Source: Lachnospiraceae bacterium UBA4711 (GTDB lineage: Bacteria; Bacillota; Clostridia; Lachnospirales; Lachnospiraceae). Taken from it: a stretch of DNA of 10,568 nt. The stretch spans positions 14,507 to 25,074 of the forward strand of contig DHJV01000137.1 of NCBI GenBank assembly GCA_002404515.1. Direction: 5' to 3'. This document shows positions 1 through 6,404 of this stretch, one piece after another. The translations under genes and the position numbers were made by a program. Below the pieces are notes generated by a model that was not told the origin of the DNA, searched no databases, and was given only the letters and a program-made list of their open reading frames with translations. The stretch's first letter is position 1. Each line of letters begins with the position of its first letter.

Positions 1-1613
1 TGAATGAACAAGGGAAATTGTACCGTGCCATTACATCAATGTGTGATGAATGGCTGTTGATTGAGGAAATCGATCTGGAAGCGGACACGTTTGAAATCCT
101 GCACGATAATTTGCAGAAGCAGGGGATTCCGGTACCACGGAATTGCAGTTACAGTCAGCAGAATTTCGAGATGCAGGAGCTGGTTGCACCAGAATATCAG
201 GAATATCGTTATAATTTCGGTGTGCGGGATAATCTGCGCAAGCTTCTGAAGCAGAGCGATACCGCGGAATGCGAGTATATTGTATGCACGGGAGAAAATG
301 TATGGCGCAGAGATGTGTTCAGGGTAGTTGAATGGAAGGAAGAGGAACCGAAGATTTTGAACTGGTTCCACATGAATATTGACAGCAAGAAGTCTGCGGA
401 GTTAAAACAGCGGCAGGCGATTCGGGATGCATATCTGCAAAGTGAGCAGGCATATGCCATCAAAAATATGTATCTCAAGCGGCTGAACGAGGAATTGCAG
501 ATGCCGATCAACATGATCGTCGGAAATGCATCTGTCGCGCGGACATTTGTTACAAATCCGGAACGTGTGACCGAGTGCATCGAGGAGATTTCGCTCTCAG
601 CAAAGGCAATCTTTCGTATGGTGCGTCAGATGATTAACACAGATGCGATACAGCAGGGGGCAACATTGCTGCAGATGCAGCAGACATCCGTAGAGAATCT
701 GTGGAGAAATACGCTTGATATCGTCAAGCCATCTATGCGGCTTCGACGGCACACGATGCATCTGGATATGGCGCAGCTTTATCACCGCAATGTGATTGGC
801 GATGTGGAAAAGATGCAGCAGATATTGTTGAATTTATTGCAAAATGCAATTGACTATACGCCATATCGGGGCGAGATATTTTGTGGTATCAAAGAGCAGC
901 CACTGGATGAGACGACCGGATATTTTGAGTTTTATGTACAGGACAATGGAGTTGGGATGTCCGAGGAGTTTCGGAAGATTATGTTCGAGCCATTTGCAAG
1001 GGAGCATTCAGACCGGATTGAGCGCGTGGAGGGCTCTGGCATGGGATTGATGATCGTGCAGAATCTGGTTCGGCTGTTGGATGGAGAAATTGAGGTTGAG
1101 ACGAAGACCGGTTGTGGGACGAAGATTACAGTTGGGATGAAACTGCGATACGGAACAGAGTCAAAGAACGCCGATGGAGAGGTTCAGTATTTTGACTGGA
1201 GTGATTGGGAATCTGCGCGTGAGAGGAAAAAGATATTTTCTGGACAGCATGTGCTGGTTGTCGATGATAATGATATTACTGCTTCGATTGAGAAACAGAT
1301 TTTGACAGAATGTGGGCTTGTTGTCGATCGTGCGATCAATGGTGAGGATGCAATCTGTATGTTTGAACGGTCGCCGGTGCATTACTATGATCTGATATTG
1401 ATGGACATGGGATTGCCGTTTATGGACGGCTATGCAACAACGATGGGGATACGTCAGCTTCGTGAAGATGGAAAGACGATACCGGTGATTGCACTGACCT
1501 CACGGCTGTATGCAGACGACGAGTTTCATGGAGAAGAATATGGAATGAAAGCAAGGCTTCAAAAACCTGTCAGTGCAAGGAAACTGATGGAAGCCGTGCG
1601 TGAATATATATAA
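1..1613 (+). CDS. Hybrid sensor histidine kinase/response regulator, phospho-acceptor His replaced by Glu (5' end at or beyond window edge)
   Basis: The frame is open from the first bases. Bases 1-2 are 'tg', so an ATG may begin one base outside the window, or the gene may extend further; the TTG at 18 is a poor start. Numbering from that TTG, residues 1-130 look like the PAS-like sensory region common in gut Clostridia hybrid kinases, and 131-155 form a linker helix. The dimerisation helix follows (NEELQMPINMIVG, 157-169); by family alignment with SHEIRTPMNAIIG the catalytic His position holds Glu158. The ATPase domain is complete: N box N276, G1 DNGVG 309-313, F box FEPF 323-326, G2 GSGMG 339-343. 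The C-terminal receiver domain keeps its acidic pair (D416/D417), phospho-acceptor D463, T494/S495 and K516. There is no DNA-binding output domain. It probably binds ATP but cannot autophosphorylate at the usual site. The ligase gene starts 22 nt downstream, so the two may be co-transcribed. Confidence 0.88.
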   Translation, partial: NEQGKLYRAITSMCDEWLLIEEIDLEADTFEILHDNLQKQGIPVPRNCSYSQQNFEMQELVAPEYQEYRYNFGVRDNLRKLLKQSDTAECEYIVCTGENVWRRDVFRVVEWKEEEPKILNWFHMNIDSKKSAELKQRQAIRDAYLQSEQAYAIKNMYLKRLNEELQMPINMIVGNASVARTFVTNPERVTECIEEISLSAKAIFRMVRQMINTDAIQQGATLLQMQQTSVENLWRNTLDIVKPSMRLRRHTMHLDMAQLYHRNVIGDVEKMQQILLNLLQNAIDYTPYRGEIFCGIKEQPLDETTGYFEFYVQDNGVGMSEEFRKIMFEPFAREHSDRIERVEGSGMGLMIVQNLVRLLDGEIEVETKTGCGTKITVGMKLRYGTESKNADGEVQYFDWSDWESARERKKIFSGQHVLVVDDNDITASIEKQILTECGLVVDRAINGEDAICMFERSPVHYYDLILMDMGLPFMDGYATTMGIRQLREDGKTIPVIALTSRLYADDEFHGEEYGMKARLQKPVSARKLMEAVREYI

Positions 1614-1617
1614 AATT

Positions 1618-1623
1618 AAGGAG
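1618..1623 (+). promoter_or_regulatory. Shine-Dalgarno AAGGAG that sets the ligase start
   Basis: AAGGAG lies 12 nt upstream of the ATG at 1636. It supports that start over the in-frame GTG at 1600, which sits inside the end of the kinase gene and has no SD at a usable distance. The spacing is slightly long but workable. Confidence 0.65.
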
Positions 1624-1635
1624 TCGCAAAAGAAA

Positions 1636-3270
1636 ATGCCAGTTACAGAGTACCTAGAGAGAAATGCCAGATTGTACCCGGATGAGGTTGCACTGGTGGA
1701 ACTGAATCCGGATGAACCGGATACGAGAAGAACTTCGTGGAAGGAGTTTGAACTGATACAGCCATCAAGATTTGAGCCGTATCGAAGAGAGATTACATGG
1801 AGTGTCTTCGATGAGAAGGCAAACCGGTTTGCAAACATGCTGATTGGAAGAGGCATCAAGAAAGGCGATAAGGTCGCAATTCTGATGTACAACTGTCTGG
1901 AATGGCTGCCAATCTATTTTGGTGTCCTGAAGACAGGAGCCATCGCGGTTCCGTTTAACTTCCGGTATGATGCCGATGAGATCTTATACTGTGCGGAGCT
2001 GGCTGAGGTCGATATGATTGTGTTTGGACCTGCGTTCATCGGACGAATTGAGGCAAATGCAGAGCGTCTTTCCAAGGGCAGACTGCTGATCTACGTCGGT
2101 GATAACTGTCCGGATTTTGCAGAGAGCTATCATCAGCTTGTGGCAGATTGTTCAAGCCATGCACCAAACGTAACGATCACAGATGATGATTTTGGAGCGA
2201 TTTATTTTTCGTCGGGAACGACAGGATTCCCAAAGGCAATTTTACATAAGCATCAGAGCCTGACGCAGGCAGCGGAGATGGAGCAGAAGCATCACGGCAC
2301 GAGCCGGGACGATACGTTCCTGTGTATCCCACCGCTGTACCATACCGGTGCGAAGTTCCACTGGATGGGAAGTCTGGTAGCAGGCAGCAAGGCGGTGCTC
2401 TTGAAGGGGACAAAGCCGGAGACGATTCTTTCCGCAGTATCAAGTGAGCATTGTACGATCGTGTGGCTGCTTGTTCCGTGGGCGCAGGATATTCTGGATG
2501 CGTTAGATCGTGGGGATCTGAAGCTGGAGGATTATGAGCTTTCCCAGTGGCGGCTCATGCATATCGGTGCACAGCCGGTACCGCCATCACTGATCAAGCG
2601 TTGGAAAGAATATTTCCCGCATCACCAGTACGATACGAACTATGGACTTTCCGAGTCAACCGGACCGGGCTGCGTGCATCTGGGTGTGGAGAATATACAT
2701 AAGGTCGGAGCCATCGGTGTGCCGGGCTATCGTTGGGAATGTAAGATTGTGGACGAGAACGGCGTGACGGTACCACAGGGCGAAGTCGGAGAACTTTGTG
2801 TCAAGGGACCGGGTGTGATGACCTGTTATTACAGAAATGAGGAAGCAACCGCAGAGACGATTAAGGATGGCTGGCTGTTTACCGGAGATATGGCAAGACA
2901 GGATGAGGATGGATTCTATTTCCTTGTCGACCGGAAGAAGGATGTCATCGTCAGTGGAGGCGAGAACATCTATCCGGTACAGATCGAAGATTTCCTGCGC
3001 AAGCATGACAAGATCAAGGATGTGGCAGTCATCGGACTTCCGGATCGACGTCTGGGTGAGAAGACAGCCGCCATTATCGAGATTAAGGATGGCATGACGT
3101 GTACAGAGGAAGAAATCGAGAACTTCTGCCTGGAACTACCAAGATATAAGAGACCAAAGCAGATTATTTTCCATGAGATTCCGCGAAATGCGACCGGAAA
3201 GATCGAGAAGCCGAAGCTGCGTGAGATGTATGGCGCAGACAAGCTGGTAGAGAAGGAAAATGAGGCATAA
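1636..3270 (+). CDS. AMP-forming acyl/aryl-CoA ligase (ANL superfamily)
   Basis: A 544-residue member of the acyl-CoA synthetase class, which activates a carboxylic acid with ATP to an acyl-adenylate and then transfers it to CoA, releasing AMP and pyrophosphate. The core motifs are present: the phosphate loop SSGTTGFPK (192-200), YGLSESTG (336-343), TGD with Asp418, the hinge DRKKD (432-436) followed by SGGENIYP, and the C-terminal catalytic Lys522 in NATGKIEKPKLR. Length and motif order are normal for the family. It has no signal peptide or membrane segment, so it should be cytosolic. The substrate cannot be read from the sequence. The neighbouring iorAB genes suggest an aryl acid such as phenylacetate or indoleacetate, but a branched or medium-chain acid is possible. 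It starts 22 nt after the kinase stop and is separated from iorA by a structured 350-base gap. Confidence 0.9.
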   Translation: MPVTEYLERNARLYPDEVALVELNPDEPDTRRTSWKEFELIQPSRFEPYRREITWSVFDEKANRFANMLIGRGIKKGDKVAILMYNCLEWLPIYFGVLKTGAIAVPFNFRYDADEILYCAELAEVDMIVFGPAFIGRIEANAERLSKGRLLIYVGDNCPDFAESYHQLVADCSSHAPNVTITDDDFGAIYFSSGTTGFPKAILHKHQSLTQAAEMEQKHHGTSRDDTFLCIPPLYHTGAKFHWMGSLVAGSKAVLLKGTKPETILSAVSSEHCTIVWLLVPWAQDILDALDRGDLKLEDYELSQWRLMHIGAQPVPPSLIKRWKEYFPHHQYDTNYGLSESTGPGCVHLGVENIHKVGAIGVPGYRWECKIVDENGVTVPQGEVGELCVKGPGVMTCYYRNEEATAETIKDGWLFTGDMARQDEDGFYFLVDRKKDVIVSGGENIYPVQIEDFLRKHDKIKDVAVIGLPDRRLGEKTAAIIEIKDGMTCTEEEIENFCLELPRYKRPKQIIFHEIPRNATGKIEKPKLREMYGADKLVEKENEA

Positions 3271-3288
3271 AGGTAGCTTGAATGCAGG

Positions 3289-3320
3289 ATTTACTCCATA
3301 GAAAACTGTATGGAGTGAAT
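3289..3320 (+). promoter_or_regulatory. 12-bp hairpin whose 5' arm can also pair with the iorA Shine-Dalgarno
   Basis: ATTTACTCCATA (3289-3300) pairs with TATGGAGTGAAT (3309-3320) in a 12-bp stem with one G-U pair and an 8-nt loop. No T run follows, so it is not a standard intrinsic terminator. The first nine bases of the 5' arm (ATTTACTCC) are also an exact complement of GGAGTAAAT at 3607-3615, which covers the 3' part of the iorA SD. The same arm therefore has two mutually exclusive partners, the geometry of an SD-occluding switch. The structure is read from the sequence; the switching is inference. Confidence 0.5.
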
Positions 3321-3350
3321 GGAATATTAGTAGTTAAAATACATTAGACA

Positions 3351-3592
3351 GATTCGGCATACGATAATGATATCAAAAAGGAATATATTCAGACTCTGCC
3401 ATGGTAAATCCGGATTCATAAACAGACCATTGGAACACGCCGGCACTTAACGAATCACACAGTGACGCAGGAACTGTAAGTGATGAGTTTAGTGTCCGCT
3501 GCGTGTGGAAGTGAGCGAGAGCGGGTCTGTGTTGAATCGGATTTACCGTGGCAGAGGAGAGGATATATGATACCATTATCGTATGTAGAATC
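3351..3592 (+). repeat. 242-nt imperfect hairpin (long inverted repeat) in the ligase-iorA gap, candidate structured RNA
   Basis: Nearly the whole segment folds back on itself. Paired blocks from outside in are: 3351-3355 with 3588-3592; 3358-3375 with 3568-3585 (17 of 18 positions); 3394-3411 with 3539-3556 (18 positions, one G-U); 3413-3418 with 3533-3538; 3422-3428 with 3524-3530; 3435-3440 with 3501-3506; 3441-3443 with 3496-3498; 3444-3447 with 3491-3494; 3449-3451 with 3487-3489; 3454-3458 with 3480-3484; and 3459-3463 with 3473-3477, closing a 9-nt loop (3464-3472). That is about 79 pairs. Between two inner blocks, G52-A53 of the 5' side faces G85-A86 of the 3' side (3452-3453 and 3485-3486), the layout of tandem sheared G-A pairs. 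No flanking target-site duplication and no gene was found in it. Together with the hairpin at 3289-3320 it fills most of the 350-base gap. I see no convincing sigma-A promoter there. Confidence 0.6.
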
Positions 3593-3603
3593 GTCCGAGG
3601 ATA

Positions 3604-3610
3604 AAAGGAG
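3604..3610 (+). promoter_or_regulatory. Shine-Dalgarno of iorA (AAAAGGAG core)
   Basis: AAAGGAG lies 10 nt before the iorA ATG and 11 nt after the end of the long hairpin, which itself leaves the site free. Its GGAG plus the next five bases (3607-3615) are perfectly complementary to 3289-3297. Confidence 0.8.
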
Positions 3611-3620
3611 TAAATTATAA

Positions 3621-5363
3621 ATGAAAGAATTGATGTTGGGAAATAAGGCACTTGCGCGCGGTTTGTACGAAGCCGGATGCAAAGTGATTTCCAGTTATCC
3701 GGGTACACCGAGTACGGAGATTACCGAGGAAGCTGCTTTATACGATGAGATTTATTGTGAGTGGGCACCAAATGAGAAGGTGGCTATGGAAGTGGCACAT
3801 GGCGCGAGTCTGGGTGGAGTCAGAAGCGCAACTGCAATGAAGCATGTTGGATTGAATGTGGCAGCAGATCCACTTTTCACGATCTCTTATCAGGGATTAA
3901 ACGCAGGTCTGGTTGTCTGCGTGGCAGATGATCCGGGGATGCATTCTTCCCAGAATGAGCAGGATTCCAGACATTACGCAGAGGCAGCGAAGGTGCCAAT
4001 GCTGGAGCCGTCGGATTCGGAAGAGGCACGTGTATTTGCGAAGCGTGCATATGAATTATCAGAACAGTTTAACACACCTGTATTTATCAAGATGTGCACA
4101 CGTGTGGCACATTCACAGAGTGTTGTAAATACAGAGGAGCGGGTCGTTCCGGCGCAGGTTCCTTACAAGAAAGACCCAACGAAGGTTATGATGACGAAGA
4201 ATTCCCGCGATGCACATGTGCGCGTGGAACAGCGGACAAAGGATCTGATCGCATTTGCAGAGGATTGTGATCTGAACCGCGTCGAGATGGGCGATACATC
4301 GATCGGATTTATCACCAGTTCCACATCGTATCAGTATGCAAAGGAAGTGTATGGCGATAATGCAAGTTATCTGAAGCTTGGTATGATCTGGCCGCTTCCG
4401 GAGAAGCTGATCTTGGATTTTGCAGAGCATGTAGATAAGGTTGTAGTCTTAGAGGAGTTAGATCCATTTATCGAGAATCACTGTAAAAAGCTTGGTCTGG
4501 AAGTGGTCGGCAAAGAGACATTCCCAATCTGTGGCGAATTCTCACAGAATCTGGTACGTACAGCACTTGGCGGTGATGCGCCGGAAGAGCTGGCACTTGC
4601 CGATGAGATTCCGGGACGTCCACCGGTTATGTGTGCGGGCTGTCCACACCGTGGAATCTTCTATATTCTTTCGAGGTTAAAGTGCATGGTCTATGGTGAT
4701 ATCGGATGTTATACATTAGGTGCTGTGGCACCGTTGAATGCAATGGATTTAAATGTCTGCATGGGTGCATCCTGTTCCGGTCTGCATGGCTTTAATAAAG
4801 CAATGGGCGAGCAGGGCGAGAAGATGAGCGTCGGTGTGATCGGTGATTCGACCTTTATCCATTCCGGTATTACAGGTATTACAGATATTGCATATAACAT
4901 GAGTAATTCAACCGTGATCATTCTGGATAATTCGATCACAGGTATGACCGGACATCAGCAGAACCCGACAACCGGTAAGAACCTGCGTGGTGAGCCGGCT
5001 GGAAAGGTAAATCTGGAAGCGCTTTGTGCAGCACTTGGATTCAACCGTGTCACGGTCGTTGATCCATACGATCTTGCCGAGGTGGAGCGTGTCGTGAAAG
5101 AAGAGCTTGCCGCAGAGGAGCCAAGTATCATCATCAGCCGCCGTCCATGTGTAATGATCAAGGGTACGGTACATAAGCCGCCAATTAAGGTGAATGCCGA
5201 TAAATGTGTCGGCTGTAAGATGTGTATGAAGATCGGATGTCCTGCAATTTCCGTGCGGGATAAGAAGGCTGTGATCGATACAACGCTGTGTATCGGGTGT
5301 GAAGTATGTACACAGATGTGTAAATTCGGTGCATTGTGTCCGGCAGCAAAGGAGGGCAAGTAA
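3621..5363 (+). CDS. iorA: Indolepyruvate:ferredoxin oxidoreductase, alpha subunit
   Basis: The large subunit of the thiamine-diphosphate enzyme that converts aryl-pyruvates plus CoA and oxidised ferredoxin to aryl-acetyl-CoA, CO2 and reduced ferredoxin, reversibly. The protein is 580 residues, normal for the family. The N-terminal pyruvate:ferredoxin oxidoreductase-type domain carries YPGTPSTEI (26-34). A CAGCPHRGIF segment (C338, C341) opens the thiamine-diphosphate domain, whose cofactor motif begins at GDS (408-410) and runs on through the downstream Asn-rich stretch DNSITGMTGHQQNP. The C terminus has two ferredoxin-like [4Fe-4S] motifs: C529, C532, C535, C540 (the atypical CxxCxxCx4C form seen in this family) and C557, C560, C563, C567. 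It is cytosolic and should work as a complex with the product of the next gene, one base after its stop. Substrate preference for indole-, phenyl- or hydroxyphenylpyruvate cannot be told. Confidence 0.95.
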   Translation: MKELMLGNKALARGLYEAGCKVISSYPGTPSTEITEEAALYDEIYCEWAPNEKVAMEVAHGASLGGVRSATAMKHVGLNVAADPLFTISYQGLNAGLVVCVADDPGMHSSQNEQDSRHYAEAAKVPMLEPSDSEEARVFAKRAYELSEQFNTPVFIKMCTRVAHSQSVVNTEERVVPAQVPYKKDPTKVMMTKNSRDAHVRVEQRTKDLIAFAEDCDLNRVEMGDTSIGFITSSTSYQYAKEVYGDNASYLKLGMIWPLPEKLILDFAEHVDKVVVLEELDPFIENHCKKLGLEVVGKETFPICGEFSQNLVRTALGGDAPEELALADEIPGRPPVMCAGCPHRGIFYILSRLKCMVYGDIGCYTLGAVAPLNAMDLNVCMGASCSGLHGFNKAMGEQGEKMSVGVIGDSTFIHSGITGITDIAYNMSNSTVIILDNSITGMTGHQQNPTTGKNLRGEPAGKVNLEALCAALGFNRVTVVDPYDLAEVERVVKEELAAEEPSIIISRRPCVMIKGTVHKPPIKVNADKCVGCKMCMKIGCPAISVRDKKAVIDTTLCIGCEVCTQMCKFGALCPAAKEGK

Positions 5364-5364
5364 G

Positions 5365-5940
5365 ATGGAAACAAAGAATATTATGATCGTCGGTGTCGGC
5401 GGACAGGGTACGTTGCTTGCCAGCAAGATCTTAGGACATGTGCTGCTCTCGCAGAATTTTGACGTGAAGGTTTCTGAGGTGCATGGTATGAGCCAGCGAG
5501 GTGGAAGCGTTGTCACATATGTACGATATGGTGAGAAGGTGTATTCACCGGTTATTGATAAGGGCGAGGCAGATGCGATTGTCGCATTTGAGAAGCTGGA
5601 AGCGGCAAGATGGATCTCCTACCTGAAGAAGGGCGGACAGATCATCGTGAATACACAGGAGGTAGAACCGATGCCTGTCATCACAGGAGCTGCGGAGTAT
5701 CCGCAGGATCTGATTGCCAAGATGGAGGCAGCCGGTGCGAATGTCGATGCGAAGGATTTCCTTGCTATCGCAGAGGAGGCAGGTTCTGCCAAGGCGGTAA
5801 ATATCGCACTCATGGGAAGACTTTCGAAGTATTTCCCGGAGATTCCAGAAGCAGCATGGGAGGAAGCAATCGACGTGATCGTTGCGGAGAAGTTCCGTGC
5901 ACTCAACCACAAAGCATTTGAGCTTGGAAGAAATGCATAG
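5365..5940 (+). CDS. iorB: Indolepyruvate:ferredoxin oxidoreductase, beta subunit
   Basis: A 191-residue small subunit of the iorAB complex, from the gamma-type domain family of 2-oxoacid:ferredoxin oxidoreductases. It opens with a glycine-rich GVGGQGTLLASKILG segment (10-24), followed by the family signature EVHGMSQRGGSV (38-49). The ATG at 5365 has AGGAGG nine bases upstream, inside the end of iorA. A longer in-frame reading from GTG 5299 would overlap the iorA ferredoxin domain and lacks a matching SD. Only one base separates the iorA stop from this start, so the two subunits are translationally linked, fitting a 1:1 complex. There are no cysteine clusters of its own, as expected. The stop codon overlaps a small hairpin. 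Confidence 0.95.
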   Translation: METKNIMIVGVGGQGTLLASKILGHVLLSQNFDVKVSEVHGMSQRGGSVVTYVRYGEKVYSPVIDKGEADAIVAFEKLEAARWISYLKKGGQIIVNTQEVEPMPVITGAAEYPQDLIAKMEAAGANVDAKDFLAIAEEAGSAKAVNIALMGRLSKYFPEIPEAAWEEAIDVIVAEKFRALNHKAFELGRNA

Positions 5941-5959
5941 GCAAGTGTAAACTTTGCCT
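5939..5959 (+). other. Small hairpin over the iorB stop codon, possible weak terminator
   Basis: AGGCAA (5939-5944) pairs with TTGCCT (5954-5959), and an inner GT/AC pair can extend the stem. It is followed by GAAAACACC and only then a pyrimidine-rich stretch, so there is no immediate T run. It may stop some transcripts or protect the 3' end of the iorB message. As a terminator it is weak. Confidence 0.35.
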
Positions 5960-5965
5960 GAAAAC

Positions 5966-6034
5966 ACCTTTCCTTTGTTCGTGTAATATAAGGACATCAG
6001 CAAGAGCTGAAAAACAAACGAACAAAGGAGAGGT
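5966..6034 (+). promoter_or_regulatory. Leader hairpin that buries the Shine-Dalgarno of the small membrane protein gene
   Basis: ACCTTTCCTTTGTTCGT (5966-5982) pairs with ACGAACAAAGGAGAGGT (6018-6034), giving 17 pairs with a single G-U. The 3' arm contains the whole SD (AAAGGAGAGG, 6024-6033), five bases before the ATG at 6039. The 35-base loop holds a second small stem, TCAGC/GCTGA (5997-6001 with 6006-6010). In this fold ribosomes could not reach the site, so expression should need opening by a ligand, protein, temperature, another RNA or upstream translation. No known riboswitch class is recognised. No clear promoter was found just upstream. Confidence 0.6.
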
Positions 6035-6038
6035 AAAA

Positions 6039-6368
6039 ATGAAAAGATTGGAAATTGCGCAGTATATTGCACTTGGAGCAACTTGTATGACAGTATTGGG
6101 GTTCGTAATCAACCTCGCCACACAGAGCAGATGGAGCATAACGATGTGTGGATATGGTGTGATGATCGGATTGATCTCATACTTCTTCGGCGGCATCAAA
6201 ACCGCAGTGAAGATGGCGGGAAAGATTGCAAAATGGGGCTGGATCATTCTGCCGTTTCCGTATGATATCGTGACCGGTCTGGTTGCATTTTTTATTTCGA
6301 TTTTCGTATTTATGGCGTTGCCTATTATTCCGATTCGTAAGGCGTATAAGGAACAGTCGATGGAGTAA
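6039..6368 (+). CDS. Small multi-pass membrane protein of unknown function
   Basis: This 109-residue protein is not one I recognise. It reads as an integral membrane protein. Hydrophobic segments lie at about 8-27 (ALGATCMTVLGFVINLA), 33-53 (ITMCGYGVMIGLISYFFGG) and 66-100, a long stretch interrupted by PFPYD that may cross the membrane twice. Between segments two and three is a basic, Lys-rich loop (KTAVKMAGKIAK), which should face the cytoplasm, and the C-terminal tail is charged. It has no cleavable signal peptide and no catalytic motif. The ATG has a strong SD (AAAGGAGAGG), but this is buried in the leader hairpin, suggesting controlled translation. The gene stands 98 nt after iorB and 36 nt before the HTH gene, in the same direction, so it may be the first gene of the signalling operon or an independent unit. 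Confidence 0.75.
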   Translation: MKRLEIAQYIALGATCMTVLGFVINLATQSRWSITMCGYGVMIGLISYFFGGIKTAVKMAGKIAKWGWIILPFPYDIVTGLVAFFISIFVFMALPIIPIRKAYKEQSME

Positions 6369-6373
6369 ACGGG

Positions 6374-6388
6374 TGCCTGTGACAGGCA
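6374..6388 (+). promoter_or_regulatory. Perfect dyad TGCCTGTGACAGGCA, possible operator
   Basis: Six-base arms (TGCCTG and CAGGCA) flank a 3-base centre, 16 bases before the HTH gene start. The size and position suit an autoregulatory operator for that HTH protein. As RNA it would be a 6-bp hairpin followed by only three T's, too weak for a good terminator. The role is inferred. Confidence 0.35.
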
Positions 6389-6404
6389 TTTCGCAGGATG
6401 ATAT

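Noticed and set aside
1600..1635. GTG at 1600 as the start of the ligase, overlapping the kinase gene
   Set aside because: No SD at a proper distance; the ATG at 1636 has AAGGAG upstream and gives a normal family N terminus.
3351..3592. MITE or insertion element
   Set aside because: The arms are imperfect all the way to a small loop and no flanking direct duplication was found; kept as an alternative only, because copies elsewhere in the genome cannot be searched.
3271..3620. T-box or other known riboswitch controlling iorA
   Set aside because: No T-box AGGGTGGNACCGCG-like motif and no antiterminator/terminator pair with a T run; no other class recognised.
3373..3708. Minus-strand open frame over the long hairpin and iorA start
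   Set aside because: No SD or protein motif, and the region is explained by a self-complementary structure; it overlaps the real iorA N terminus.
5299..5364. Longer iorB reading from GTG 5299
   Set aside because: It lies inside the iorA ferredoxin domain; ATG 5365 has AGGAGG upstream and begins the conserved N terminus.
4908..5516. Minus-strand open frame of about 200 codons across the iorA-iorB junction
   Set aside because: It is antisense to strongly conserved enzyme domains and has no recognisable protein features; its length comes from codon bias on the other strand.
5939..5959. Strong intrinsic terminator after iorB
   Set aside because: The stem is only 6-8 bp and no T run follows directly, so it was listed as a weak hairpin.
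6039..6368. Type I toxin gene, based on a hydrophobic product and a hidden SD
   Set aside because: At 109 residues with several membrane segments it is larger than known type I toxins, and no antisense RNA promoter is evident.
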